Assembly (NCBI RefSeq): GCF_900566085.1 | Contig: NZ_UPHT01000042.1 | Span: forward strand, 21,729-85,728 | Direction of reading: 5' to 3' | DNA: 64,000 bases | Source: Mycobacterium attenuatum | GTDB lineage: Bacteria > Actinomycetota > Actinomycetes > Mycobacteriales > Mycobacteriaceae | In this document: in pieces, positions 1 to 10,000 of the stretch | Numbering within the stretch: the stretch's first letter is position 1 | How the letters are laid out: every line of letters begins with the position of its first letter | Notes under the pieces: model-generated | What the model saw: the letters and a program-made list of their open reading frames with translations, nothing else | Database searches by the model: none | Told to the model about the DNA's origin: nothing | Made by a program: the position numbers and the translations under genes

Positions 1-112
1 CTGCTCCCACCACGCCGGTCACCAGCGTAGGTACCGATTTCGCCAAGACTCCATGCCACGAAACCATCGAACGATCCCTTTCCTATCGTGCGTGCCAACT
101 TGCAAAACAACG

Positions 113-129
113 ATACCCCGGTAGGGTAT
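113..129. promoter_or_regulatory. Copper-operator-like palindrome (CsoR/RicR type)
   Basis: A perfect inverted repeat, ATACCC then a 5-base spacer CGGTA then GGGTAT. This TACCC-N5-GGGTA layout resembles the operators of mycobacterial CsoR/RicR copper sensors. It lies about 43 bases before the preferred ATG of the Met/His-rich membrane protein that follows. Binding by a copper sensor is inference; the palindrome is seen directly. Confidence 0.5.
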
Positions 130-171
130 ACGCATGGTCGAAGTCGGCTTCTTTCACGGCAAATCCACAGG

Positions 172-837
172 ATGCGACTGCGGTGGTTCGCGATGTCTGT
201 GCTGACCGACTCGGCGCTGCGCTGGTCGGCCACAATGATTTTCGGCATCAGCATGGCAGCGGATATCGTGGCGATCTCGGATCCGGTGTTAGACGCCAGA
301 GGTTTTCGATGGACCTGGGCGATCGACCACCTGCTGCACCTGTCGATGTCGGCGGCCATGATCGCCATGGCCTGGCGGGTTGGGCCGGTCTCGCACAGCC
401 CGGGGCCGGTTGTCTTCTTTCTCCTGGCGGCAGGCTGGTTCGTGCTTATGGCGGGGCGGCACTGTGCTGCGGGCGACCGAATAGCCAACTGCTACAACGC
501 CACAATGATGGTCGCCATGGCGTGGATGTACACGCTGATGAACGGCGCCGGCCATCCACCCGACCACGCGATGGCCGGTCCGGCGACCACCCATCTCGCC
601 GGATCATCGATGCCCGCACACCAAATGCCGCAGGCCCGACCCGAATCGTGGGTCACTACGGCGAACTGGATTGTGGCAGTGGCGTTCGCGGTCGCGGCCG
701 TGCACTGGTTCTGGCGGTACTTGGCCGCGCGGCGGGCCGACCGGTGCGCGGGCACCGGCCCGCTGATCGGGTTGGGGCTGCTGTCTCAGGCCCTCGCCGC
801 CGCCGGTACGGCCCTCATGTTCGGCGCGATGCGGTAA
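172..837 (+). CDS. Met/His-rich integral membrane protein (DUF5134-like)
   Basis: A polytopic membrane protein of about 221 residues. Hydrophobic segments fall near the N-terminus, in the middle (around the VFFLLAAGWFVLMAG stretch) and at the C-terminus. A soluble loop between them is rich in His and Met (for example GHPPDHAMAG and SSMPAHQMPQ), a composition often seen in copper-handling proteins. It looks like the DUF5134 family; an M. tuberculosis member, I believe Rv0970, lies beside csoR and ctpV. The frame is open upstream to 88, but a palindromic operator at 113-129 would then be inside the gene, so the ATG at 172 (or 193) is preferred. Copper function is inferred from composition and operator only. 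Confidence 0.7.
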   Translation: MRLRWFAMSVLTDSALRWSATMIFGISMAADIVAISDPVLDARGFRWTWAIDHLLHLSMSAAMIAMAWRVGPVSHSPGPVVFFLLAAGWFVLMAGRHCAAGDRIANCYNATMMVAMAWMYTLMNGAGHPPDHAMAGPATTHLAGSSMPAHQMPQARPESWVTTANWIVAVAFAVAAVHWFWRYLAARRADRCAGTGPLIGLGLLSQALAAAGTALMFGAMR

Positions 838-897
838 CCCCCGCGCCGATGCGTGCCGCACTGCCAGGCCCGTCGGGACCAGCCCACACGGGCACCG

Positions 898-1377
898 TCA
901 GGTCGTCGTCCCCGGACCGATGTTGCGGGCCGGACGGGTCCGCAGGTCGTGCACATAATCAGCCGGTGCCCCCGCGATTTCGGCGGCGTCGGCCATCACC
1001 CCCAGATAGCGCGCCGACGGTAACCCGCCCTCCCAGGCGTCCAGCACGTACAGCCACGCCAGCACGGGGTCGGTGGTGGTGTCGGAGGACAACCGCTCCA
1101 CCCGGCAGCGAATCTTGGTATGGACGCCGAACTCGGACCCCTCCCAGCGATCGAGGTTCTTCTCGTCCGCGGGCGTCATGTCGTAGAGCACGACGAACAC
1201 CCGGGAATCCGGGTCCTCCACCACGGTGGCCAGTGCGCCGTCCCAGCCGAGATCCTCACCGCCGAAGGTCAGCCGCCAGCCGTTGAGCCAGCCGGTTCCG
1301 GCCATCGGTGAGTGGGGTGCTCGCTTGAGCATCTGCTCGGGATCCATGTTCGACCCGTAGGCGGCGTAGAGCGGCAC
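898..1377 (-). CDS. Gamma-glutamylcyclotransferase-like protein (Rv3304 orthologue)
   Basis: A 159-residue protein read from a GTG start; its N-terminus VPLYAAYGSN is the substrate-loop signature of the gamma-glutamylcyclotransferase fold (YGSN). The frame is open upstream to 1506, but the added residues are low-complexity and the GTG gives the length I recall for Rv3304. It sits divergently upstream of lpdA, as in M. tuberculosis. Members of this fold release 5-oxoproline from gamma-glutamyl compounds. Mycobacteria make mycothiol rather than glutathione, so the real substrate is unknown. No strong ribosome binding site is visible before the GTG. Confidence 0.85.
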   Translation of the reverse strand: MPLYAAYGSNMDPEQMLKRAPHSPMAGTGWLNGWRLTFGGEDLGWDGALATVVEDPDSRVFVVLYDMTPADEKNLDRWEGSEFGVHTKIRCRVERLSSDTTTDPVLAWLYVLDAWEGGLPSARYLGVMADAAEIAGAPADYVHDLRTRPARNIGPGTTT

Positions 1378-1519
1378 GGGAGAAAGCTTAAACGTCAGCT
1401 GGATGGATGGCGTCCACCCGAGGGTCTGAGGCGGGTGTGATGCAGCCCTCACCCGGTGTTGTGGCGTAGCCTGACGGGCTCGCCCTGCGGCCTGCTCGTG
1501 AAGCACCGGGCGAGCGGGC

Positions 1520-1525
1520 TAGGTT
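1520..1525 (+). promoter_or_regulatory. Candidate -10 element for leaderless lpdA transcript
   Basis: TAGGTT fits the mycobacterial TANNNT -10 pattern and ends 6 bases before the lpdA GTG. This spacing would start the transcript at or near the start codon. No Shine-Dalgarno sequence precedes the GTG, which agrees with leaderless expression. Inference from pattern and spacing only. Confidence 0.45.
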
Positions 1526-1531
1526 AGGCCT

Positions 1532-2962
1532 GTGGTGACCCGCATCGTGATCATCGGTGGCGGCCCGGCCGGCTACGAGGCCGCTATCGTCGCCGCCACC
1601 GCACGCCCCGAATCCGTCCAAGTCACCGTCATCGATTCCGACGGAATCGGCGGGGCCGCGGTGCTGGACGACTGCGTGCCGTCCAAGACCTTCATCGCCT
1701 CCACCGGCCTGCGCACCGAGCTGCGCCGGGCGCAGCGCCTGGGCTTCGACATCGACATCGACGACGCCAAAATCTCGCTGCCGCAGATCCATGCCCGGGT
1801 CAAGGCGCTGGCCGCCGAGCAGTCGGCCGACATCACCGCCCAGCTGCTGGGCATGGGCGTGCACGTGATCGCCGGCCGCGGCGAGTTGGTCGACCCCACT
1901 CCGGGCCTGGCTCGGCACCGCGTCAAAGCCACCCATTCCGACTCGGGCCCGAACGGCCCCGTCACCAGCGAGCACGACGCCGACGTGGTGCTGATCGCCA
2001 CCGGCGCCCGGCCGCGGGTGCTGCCGTCGGCCCAGCCCGATGGGAAACGCATCTTGACCTGGCGCCAGCTCTACGACCTCGAGGCGCTGCCGCAGCACCT
2101 GATCGTGGTGGGATCGGGAGTCACCGGCGCCGAGTTCGTGCACGCCTACACCGAATTCGGTGTCCAGGTCACGGTGGTGGCCAGCCGGGACCGGGTGCTG
2201 CCGTACGAGGACGCCGACGCCGCGCTGGTCCTAGAAGAGTCGTTCGCCGAACGCGGCGTCCGGCTGGTCAAGAACGCCCGGGCGGAATCGGTGACCCGTA
2301 CCGACACCGGAGTCCTGGTCACCATGACCGACGGCCGCACCGTCGAGGGTAGCCATGCCCTGATGACCATCGGGTCGGTGCCCAACACCGGCGGCCTGGG
2401 GCTGGATCGGGTCGGCATCGAGGTGGGGCCCGGCAATTACCTCACCGTGGACCGGGTGTCGCGGACGTCGGTGCCCGGCATCTACGCGGCGGGAGACTGC
2501 ACCGGCCTGCTGCCGCTGGCCTCGGTCGCCGCGATGCAGGGCCGCATCGCGATGTATCACGCCCTGGGCGAGGGGGTCAGTCCGATCCGGCTGCGCACGG
2601 TCGCAGCGACGGTGTTCACCCATCCCGAGATCGCCGCCGTCGGGGTGCCGCAGTCGGCGATCGACGACGGGTCGGTGACCGCCCGCACCATCATGCTGCC
2701 GCTGCGGACCAACGCCCGGGCGAAGATGTCGGGTTTGCGGCAAGGCTTCGTGAAGATCTTCTGCCGGCGCTCCACCGGCGTGGTGATCGGCGGCGTGGTG
2801 GTGGCACCGATCGCCTCGGAGCTGATCCTGCCGATCGCGGTGGCCGTGCAGAACCGCATCACGGTCAACGAGTTGGCACAGACACTGGCCGTGTACCCGT
2901 CGTTGTCGGGCTCGATCACCGAGGCCGCCCGCCGCCTGATGGCCCACGACGATCTCGACTGA
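1532..2962 (+). CDS. lpdA: Flavoprotein disulfide-reductase family quinone reductase LpdA
   Basis: A 476-residue FAD/NAD(P)-binding protein of the pyridine-nucleotide disulfide reductase family, orthologue of Rv3303c. The FAD dinucleotide fold is at residues 9-14 (GGGPAG); a second Rossmann motif VVGSGVTGAEF lies near residue 193; the C-terminal dimerisation domain is complete. The redox pair is incomplete: Cys48 (DDCVPSK) is present, but the partner position, four residues between, is Ala43, and the usual C-terminal His-Glu dyad is replaced (VYPSLSGS). The M. tuberculosis protein shares these losses and acts as an NAD(P)H quinone reductase rather than a lipoamide dehydrogenase. It is followed 78 bases later by glpD2, as in H37Rv. 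Confidence 0.95.
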   Translation: MVTRIVIIGGGPAGYEAAIVAATARPESVQVTVIDSDGIGGAAVLDDCVPSKTFIASTGLRTELRRAQRLGFDIDIDDAKISLPQIHARVKALAAEQSADITAQLLGMGVHVIAGRGELVDPTPGLARHRVKATHSDSGPNGPVTSEHDADVVLIATGARPRVLPSAQPDGKRILTWRQLYDLEALPQHLIVVGSGVTGAEFVHAYTEFGVQVTVVASRDRVLPYEDADAALVLEESFAERGVRLVKNARAESVTRTDTGVLVTMTDGRTVEGSHALMTIGSVPNTGGLGLDRVGIEVGPGNYLTVDRVSRTSVPGIYAAGDCTGLLPLASVAAMQGRIAMYHALGEGVSPIRLRTVAATVFTHPEIAAVGVPQSAIDDGSVTARTIMLPLRTNARAKMSGLRQGFVKIFCRRSTGVVIGGVVVAPIASELILPIAVAVQNRITVNELAQTLAVYPSLSGSITEAARRLMAHDDLD

Positions 2963-3040
2963 AGGCCACACCTGCGACGCCGCACGAACTAGCCTTGTTG
3001 AGCAACGCTACCGATCAGTAATGGACAGGAGTCCCCTTCC

Positions 3041-4792
3041 GTGAGCAACCCAATCAGCGCACCGCAAGGCGAGCAGCCCGCCGGGACGCTGGGACCGCAG
3101 CAGCGCGCGTTGGCCTGGGAGCGGCTCAGTGCCGAGCAATTCGACGTGGTCGTCATCGGCGGCGGCGTGGTGGGCTCCGGGTGCGCGCTGGATGCTGCCA
3201 CCCGCGGCCTCAAGGTGGCCCTGGTGGAGGCCCGGGATCTGGCCTCGGGCACGTCGAGTCGATCGTCGAAGATGTTCCACGGCGGGCTGCGCTACCTCGA
3301 ACAACTCGAGTTCGGGCTGGTGCGCGAGGCGCTCTACGAACGCGAATTGTCATTGACGACGCTGGCGCCGCACCTGGTCAAGCCGCTGCCATTCCTGTTC
3401 CCGCTGACCAAACGCTGGTGGGAACGTCCGTACATCGCCGCGGGGATCTTCCTCTACGACCGGCTGGGCGGGGCCAAATCTGTTCCGGCGCAAAAGCATC
3501 TGACCCGGGCCGGGGCATTGCGATTAAGCCCGGGCCTCAAACGGAGCTCGTTGATCGGCGGTATCCGCTACTACGACACCGTCGTCGACGATGCCCGCCA
3601 CACCATGACGGTCGCGCGCACCGCGGCCCATTATGGAGCCGTCGTGCGGTGCTCCACCCAGGTGGTGGCGCTGCTGCGCGAGGGTGACCGGGTAACCGGC
3701 GTACGGGTACGCGACTCCGAGGACGGCTCGATCACCGAGGTGCGCGGCCACGTCGTGGTCAACGCGACCGGGGTCTGGACCGACGAGATCCAGGCGTTGT
3801 CCAAACAGCGCGGACGGTTCCAGGTGCGCGCATCCAAAGGGGTACACGTGGTGGTGCCCCGGGACCGGATTGTCAGCGACGTCGCGATGATCCTGCGCAC
3901 CGAGAAGTCGGTCATGTTCATCATTCCGTGGGGCAGCCACTGGATCATCGGGACCACCGACACCGACTGGAACCTCGACCTGGCCCATCCCGCGGCCACC
4001 AAGGTCGATATCGACTACATCCTGGGCACCGTCAACGCGGTGCTGGCCACCCCGTTGACGCACGCCGACATCGACGGCGTGTACGCCGGGCTGCGACCGC
4101 TGCTGGCCGGGGAAAGCGAGGAAACCTCGAAGCTGTCGCGCGAGCACGCCGTCGCGGTGCCGGCGGCGGGGCTGGTGGCCATCGCGGGCGGCAAGTACAC
4201 CACCTACCGGGTGATGGCCGCCGACGCGATCGACACCGCCGTGCAGTTCATTCCGGCCCGAGTCGCGCCGTCGATCACCCAGAAGGTGAGCCTGTTGGGG
4301 GCCGACGGCTACTTCGCTCTGGTCAACCAGGTCGAGCACGTCGGCGCGATGTACGGCCTGCACCCCTACCGGGTGCGGCATCTGCTGGACCGCTACGGGT
4401 CGCTGATCAACGACGTGCTGGCATTGGCGGCCGAAGATCCGGGTCTGCTCAGCCCGATCAAGGAGGCGCCCGGCTACCTGCGGGTCGAAGCGCTCTATGC
4501 GGTCACCGCCGAGGCGGCCCTGCATCTGGAGGACATCCTGGCCCGACGCATGAGGATCTCCATCGAATATTCGCACCGCGGTGTGGACTGCGCCCGGGAA
4601 GTGGCCGACATCATCGCGCCGGTGCTGGGCTGGACCGCCGAGGATATCGGGCGAGAGGTCGCCAATTACAAGGCGCGCGTGGAAGCCGAGGTGCTGTCAC
4701 AGGCGCAGCCGGACGACGTATCGGCGGACATGTTGCGAGCCAGCGCACCCGAAGCCCGGGCCGAGATCCTCGAACCGGTGCCACTCAATTGA
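3041..4792 (+). CDS. glpD2: FAD-dependent glycerol-3-phosphate dehydrogenase
   Basis: A 583-residue orthologue of GlpD2 (Rv3302c). It oxidises sn-glycerol 3-phosphate to dihydroxyacetone phosphate and passes electrons to the membrane quinone pool. The FAD-binding motif GGGVVGSG is near residues 40-47, followed by the family signature around SSRSSKMFHGGLRYLE, and the C-terminal DAO_C domain is complete. The GTG start follows ACAGGAG at a suitable distance. The stop codon overlaps the start of the next gene, an FMN-dependent glutamate-synthase-like enzyme, in the pattern TTGA, so the two are probably translationally coupled. In H37Rv the next gene is phoY1, which is absent here. Confidence 0.95.
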   Translation: MSNPISAPQGEQPAGTLGPQQRALAWERLSAEQFDVVVIGGGVVGSGCALDAATRGLKVALVEARDLASGTSSRSSKMFHGGLRYLEQLEFGLVREALYERELSLTTLAPHLVKPLPFLFPLTKRWWERPYIAAGIFLYDRLGGAKSVPAQKHLTRAGALRLSPGLKRSSLIGGIRYYDTVVDDARHTMTVARTAAHYGAVVRCSTQVVALLREGDRVTGVRVRDSEDGSITEVRGHVVVNATGVWTDEIQALSKQRGRFQVRASKGVHVVVPRDRIVSDVAMILRTEKSVMFIIPWGSHWIIGTTDTDWNLDLAHPAATKVDIDYILGTVNAVLATPLTHADIDGVYAGLRPLLAGESEETSKLSREHAVAVPAAGLVAIAGGKYTTYRVMAADAIDTAVQFIPARVAPSITQKVSLLGADGYFALVNQVEHVGAMYGLHPYRVRHLLDRYGSLINDVLALAAEDPGLLSPIKEAPGYLRVEALYAVTAEAALHLEDILARRMRISIEYSHRGVDCAREVADIIAPVLGWTAEDIGREVANYKARVEAEVLSQAQPDDVSADMLRASAPEARAEILEPVPLN

Positions 4793-6324
4793 GAGCGCGC
4801 GGAAAACCCCTGGCCGCTGTCGTCGGTGGGAGCCTGGCCGGGGTGGTCGGCTGGGACCTCATGCAGCGCCGCCACACCATCTTGCGCAACTACCCAATCA
4901 TCGGGCACCTGCGTTACCTGCTGGAAGCGGTGGGGCCGGAGCTGCGCCAGTACATCGTCACCGACAACAATGCGGAACGGCCCTTCAGCCGTGACCAGCG
5001 GCGCTGGGTGTACACGTCGTCGAAATTGACCAACAGGTATTTCGGCTTCGGCAGCGACAACGATCTCGAACGCGCCGAGAATTACCCGATCATCAAGCAC
5101 GCGGCGTTCCCGGTGTCGGCCCCGGACGGCGACCCGGGCCATCCCGATCCGGCGGTGCCACTGCCGGCGGCCAAGGTGCTCGGCGGCGCGCAGGACCGTG
5201 CCAAGGCCTTCCGGCCCGCGTCATTGGTCAACGTCTCCGGGATGAGCTTCGGGTCGCTGGGCGGCGCGGCCATCACCGCACTGAACAAGGGCGTGGCCCT
5301 GGCCGGGGCACTGCAGACCACGGGGGAGGGCGGGATATCGCCGTACCACCTCAACGGCGGCGATCTCATCTGGCAGATCGGCACCGGGTACTTCGGCTGC
5401 CGCAACGACGACGGCACGTTCAGCCTGCCCCGGCTGGTCGACCGGGTGGCCGCGACCCCGTCGATCCGGGCCATCGAAATCAAGCTCAGCCAGGGCGCCA
5501 AGCCGGGCCTCGGCGGCATGCTCCCCGGCGCCAAGGTGACTCCGGAAATCGCGGCCATCCGCGGCATTCCGGTCGGGGTGGACTGCCGAAGCCCGGCCGG
5601 ACACAGCGCATTCCGTGACGTCGACGGGCTGCTCGATCTCGTGGAGGCCATCGCCGCGCAGACCGGTCTTCCGGTGGGCATCAAGTCTGCGGTCGGCGAA
5701 GGGTCGTTCTGGGGGCAGCTTGCCGCGCGCATGGCCCGCACCGGTCGCGGCGTCGACTTCGTGACCGTCGACGGCGGAGAGGGCGGCACCGGCGCGGCGC
5801 CGCTGGTGTTCAGCGACCACGTGGCGCTGCCCTTCAAGTGGGCATTTCCCAGGGTCTACCGCGCCTTCGCCGAAGAAGGCTTGCATCACGACGTGGTGTT
5901 CATCGGCTCGGGCAAGCTCGGCATCCCGGAGAATGCGCTGTTGGCCCTGGCCATGGGGTGCGACATGGTCAACGTCGGCCGCACCGCCATGTTCGCCATC
6001 GGATGCATCCAGGCCCAGCGCTGCCATACCGGCCGTTGCCCGTCGGGCGTGGCCACCCAGTCGGCATGGCTGCAGCACGGTCTCGACCCGGCCCTGAAGT
6101 CGGTGCGCTGCGCCAACTACCTGGCCACGCTGCGCTTCGAGCTGCTCTGCCTGGCCCGTGCCTGCGGCCAGGTGCACCCGGCGTTGGTGCCCCTGGACGC
6201 CATCGAGTTGCTCGACATCGACCTGCAGACCGTGCGGGTCGACGAGATGTTCGGCTACAAGCCCGACTGGGGTTTGCCCGGGCCGGCAGACGTCGAAGCG
6301 ATCACCCAGCTCATGGCCGGGTGA
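4789..6324 (+). CDS. FMN-binding glutamate-synthase-family oxidoreductase
   Basis: About 511 residues, starting at a TTG that overlaps the glpD2 stop. A short N-terminal hydrophobic stretch precedes a full GltB central/FMN-barrel domain: GMSFGSLGGAAITALNKG (FMN site), KLSQGAKPGLGGMLPG, and the TVDGGEGGTGAAP glycine-rich phosphate loop. Near the C-terminus, CIQAQRCHTGRCPSG supplies three cysteines spaced as in the [3Fe-4S] cluster of glutamate synthase. There is no glutaminase domain, so it is a stand-alone FMN/Fe-S oxidoreductase with an unknown donor and acceptor. Coupling to glpD2 suggests a link with respiratory or glycerol metabolism, which is inference. Not present between glpD2 and the pseudouridine synthase in H37Rv. 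Confidence 0.88.
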   Translation: MRARGKPLAAVVGGSLAGVVGWDLMQRRHTILRNYPIIGHLRYLLEAVGPELRQYIVTDNNAERPFSRDQRRWVYTSSKLTNRYFGFGSDNDLERAENYPIIKHAAFPVSAPDGDPGHPDPAVPLPAAKVLGGAQDRAKAFRPASLVNVSGMSFGSLGGAAITALNKGVALAGALQTTGEGGISPYHLNGGDLIWQIGTGYFGCRNDDGTFSLPRLVDRVAATPSIRAIEIKLSQGAKPGLGGMLPGAKVTPEIAAIRGIPVGVDCRSPAGHSAFRDVDGLLDLVEAIAAQTGLPVGIKSAVGEGSFWGQLAARMARTGRGVDFVTVDGGEGGTGAAPLVFSDHVALPFKWAFPRVYRAFAEEGLHHDVVFIGSGKLGIPENALLALAMGCDMVNVGRTAMFAIGCIQAQRCHTGRCPSGVATQSAWLQHGLDPALKSVRCANYLATLRFELLCLARACGQVHPALVPLDAIELLDIDLQTVRVDEMFGYKPDWGLPGPADVEAITQLMAG

Positions 6325-6392
6325 TTTGTTCTCAGGGCTTTTCGGCGCTGGCATCGATCTCGGCGCCTGACGGGCGCGTCTGTGGGGCAGAT

Positions 6393-7001
6393 TCAGTGCA
6401 GCGGCGACGCGGTCGCCGCGCGGGATTCCAGCATCCGGTTACGGACGATGTGTTCGACCAGGATGGGGACGAAGGTCTGCACCGGTGCATCGGCGAACTG
6501 TTGAGCGGCCTCCTCCGACCAGCGCCTGATCTGCGCGGTTCGCTGCTCGTCGGCGCGGCCCTCGTGGCGGGCCAACTTGTCTGCCACGTCGGCCACGGAT
6601 CGGGCCACCAGGGAACGACTGGCGGAGGCGACGTCGCCGTCGGCGCATGATCGCGCGTCGTCGAGGGCCTGCCGGCCGCTCTGCTCGCTGACTTCGGGCG
6701 AAATGACGCGCAGCGTCACATGATGCCCGTCCTCCCCGATCAGGATCACACTGGTCGGCTCGTCACTGGTGAAGCCCAGCAGTTCGACGCAGCGGCCGTC
6801 GATCTCCACCGAAGACGGCGTCTCGTCCCAGCCGTTGTGGCGGTAGCCCACTATCGCGATCGGCCCCAGCCGCTCGGATACCGCCGCCATCAACGCCGGC
6901 AGTTCGTCGGCCAGGCTCCTGGACCGCGGCCACCACGCCCCGTCGATGTGCTCTGAGACTGGGCGAAATGTCTTGAGCTGTAACCGTATTTCGCGTTTCA
7001 C
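6393..7001 (-). CDS. DUF5994-family protein
   Basis: A soluble protein of 202 residues. The N-terminal half (roughly residues 1-105) matches the DUF5994 pattern, with the characteristic DGAWWPRSRSLADELP near residue 20. The C-terminal half (roughly 125-195) is a charged, Ala-rich helical region (DVADKLARHEGRADE) resembling the three-helix-bundle extension found on many actinobacterial DUF5994 proteins. The function is unknown. It is convergent with the glutamate-synthase-like gene, with 68 bases between the stops. Confidence 0.8.
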   Translation of the reverse strand: MKREIRLQLKTFRPVSEHIDGAWWPRSRSLADELPALMAAVSERLGPIAIVGYRHNGWDETPSSVEIDGRCVELLGFTSDEPTSVILIGEDGHHVTLRVISPEVSEQSGRQALDDARSCADGDVASASRSLVARSVADVADKLARHEGRADEQRTAQIRRWSEEAAQQFADAPVQTFVPILVEHIVRNRMLESRAATASPLH

Positions 7002-7079
7002 GCGACTACGGTACGGGCGTTGCGGGCCGCTCGCGACTGGAAAACCCCACCTTCAGGTGGCCGCTGAACGAACATTTGG

Positions 7080-10000
7080 CTACCCGCGTGCCTGCGCATC
7101 AGCGGCGTCCACCGATGCCGCACTGTCTGCCGCGGCGGCGATGAGCCGCCGGGCGTTCTCCGACGAGCGAACCAGTAGGTCGGGAGCCAGCGCCGAGACC
7201 CCGCCGGCCACCGCGGCCGCCAGCAGCGCCTGACCCCAGCCCAGCGGACCCACGGGGGTGCAGCCGAACACCTGACTGAGGCCGGGCGTGGTCACCACCA
7301 CCGCCAGCGCGCCGAAGGACCCGACGGTGGTCAGCACCACCAGCGCGCCGTGTGAGTCGGCCAGCGTCTGGGCCAGTTGCGTGCCGACCAGCCCGATCAA
7401 CGCCACCGTCGCCGCGCGGTGCTGGGTGCCGGTTGCGCTGGCCAGCAGCCACGCCAGCATGGCGCCGATCGTGGTGGACGCGCCACGAATGCCGATCGCG
7501 CGCCACATCGCCGCCTCGCCGCGGTCGACCTCGGCGGTTCCCGCCTGGGGGCTGACGGCCAGGGCGGCGGCCGGCAGCGCGTCGGTCAGCATGTTGACCA
7601 ACAGCATCTGGCGGGCGTTGAGCACCGAACGCCCGGTCAGGATCGTGGTGATCAACGCGAAGGACACCTCGCCGAGGTTGCCGCCCAGCAGCACCGACAC
7701 CGCCGAATGCACGCGGCGCCACAGCTGCTCGCCCTCGTCGAGGGCGTCCAGCAGTGCCTCGATCTTGCCGTCGAGCAGCACCACGTCGGCGGCCGTGCGG
7801 GCCGCGTCGCTGCCGCGCGCGCCCACCCCGACGCCGACGCTGGCCGCCCGGATCGCCGCCGCATCGTTGACGCCGTCGCCGACCATCGCCGTGACCAGCC
7901 CGGCCCGTTCCAGGGTCTGTACCACCTCGATCTTGTGCTCCGGGGTCATCCGTGCGAAGACCAGCCGCGACACGACCGCCTCGGCGCGCTGGTCGGCGGA
8001 CATCGCTTCCCAGTCGGACCCGGTGACCACCTGCTCGACGGTCACGTCGATGCCCAGTTCCTGGGCGATCACGGCCGCGGTCGTGGGGTGGTCGCCGGTG
8101 ATCAGCCGCACACCGATCTCACGGTCGGCTAGTGCCGCCAGCACGGCCTGGGCGGTGGGCCGCGGGGTGTCGGCCATCCCGAGCAGACCGATCGGGGTCA
8201 GTTCGGAGGTGCACAGGCTTTCCAGCAGATCGGGATCGGCCGCCGCGGCCGCGGCCTGCTCGCGGCTGAGGCGGCGTTCGGCCACCGCCAGCACGCGCAA
8301 CCCCTTGGCCGCCAACTCGTCGATCTGCTTGCGCAACGGGCCAATCCGGGCGCTGGGCCCGGCGAGCGCCGATGAGAGGACCTCGGGTGAGCCTTTGAGG
8401 GTCAGCCGGGTACCGACCAGAGCGGCCGCGAACGGGCGACCCGATTGGAAGGGCAAGAAGGCGTCCCGGTTCGGCCGCGGTTGTGGCCGCGAACCCCGAA
8501 GCGCGGGGTCGGCGGCGGCCTGGTTTATCGCATCGTCGGTGGCATGCTCAACGCGGTGGGCGTGCCTCGAATAGGTGGTGCTCAGCGCCGCGTCCAGCAC
8601 CTGCGCGGGGGTGAAACCCGTCATCGGGCGCACGACCTTGACCTTGAGCCGGTTCTCACTCAGCGTGCCGGTCTTGTCGAAGCACACCACGTTCAGCCGG
8701 GCCAGCGCCTCGATGCAGTGGGCATTACGGATCAGCACCGACTCTCCGGTGAGCCGGCGCGCGGCGGCCAGCTGAGCCAGCGTCACCACGAGCGTCAGCC
8801 CCTCAGGAATGGCGGCGACGATCAGCGTGACCGCGCTTCCCACCGCCGCGCGCAACGGCGTGCCCCGCGCCACACTGAGCAACCCGACCAGCGCCCCGCC
8901 GGCCACGCTGAACGGCAACGCCCGCCGGGTGATGCGCCGCAACTGTCGTTGCAGACCGATCTCCGTGGACTTCCGCGGCGCCATCGCCAGTGCGCGGCGG
9001 ACCTCCGAGCGCGAACCCACCGCCGTCACCACGGCCACGGCCGTGCCGGCGACCACCGTGGTGCCGGCATACAGCATGCAGTCCCGTTCGGCCAGCGGGG
9101 CACCGGGTGTGGGCTCGGTTTGCTTGGCCACCGGCAGCGATTCGCCGGTCAGCATGGATTCGTCGACCTCGACGTCGGATGCGTGCAGCAGCCGCGCGTC
9201 GGCCGGGACCACCTCGTCGGCATGGATTTCGATGACGTCGCCCGGTCGCAGCCGCTTGGCGGCGACCTTTTCGTGGCGCTGCTCCTCGAGCGGGCCGACC
9301 CGCCGGCGCGCGGGCGGATCCTGCACGGCCAGTAGACGATTGAGGATGCGTTCGGCGTGCAACTGCTGTTCGGCCGACAACCCGGCGTTGACCAGCAGCA
9401 CGCCGCCCACCAGAACCGCATCCAGCGGCGAGCCGAGCAGCGCGCTGGCCAGCGCGCCCGTGGCCAGCAGCGGCGTGATCGGGTCGGACAAGTCCGAGCG
9501 CATCTCTTCGGCGAAGTCGCGGACGAGTCGCCACGACCCCACACTCGCCTTGTGTGCCAGACGAATCGGCGGCAGGCTTTGCCACCAGGTGGACGCTGCT
9601 TCGGCCCGGTGTTCGTCGGCGGGGCGAGGCAGCAGCCGCCGCACTTCGGTGACGGGCAGGCTGTGCCAGTCGTGGACGGTTTCGGGTTCGGGCAGTGGAT
9701 CGCGGAAAACCTTTGCAGCCGAACGGAATCCGAACCACAGGCTGGCGGCCATACCGATGTTGACCGATACCGAACTGCGGCCCGGTACGCCGGGAATCAA
9801 CATCAGGGCGCCGATCGCCGAGGCCGAGGCCGACAGCCGAACCGCGTTGTCGGTAGCCGCGCGCGCGGCCGGCAGCGCATGCAGCACCCGCCATGCGCCG
9901 GCCAGATCCGTAACGACAACGTCGGAACCCCAGGGCGGAGGATGCCGCTGCCGCTGCACGCCGATCGTGACATCGGCCCGCTGCGCGGCCTTCAGCTGTG

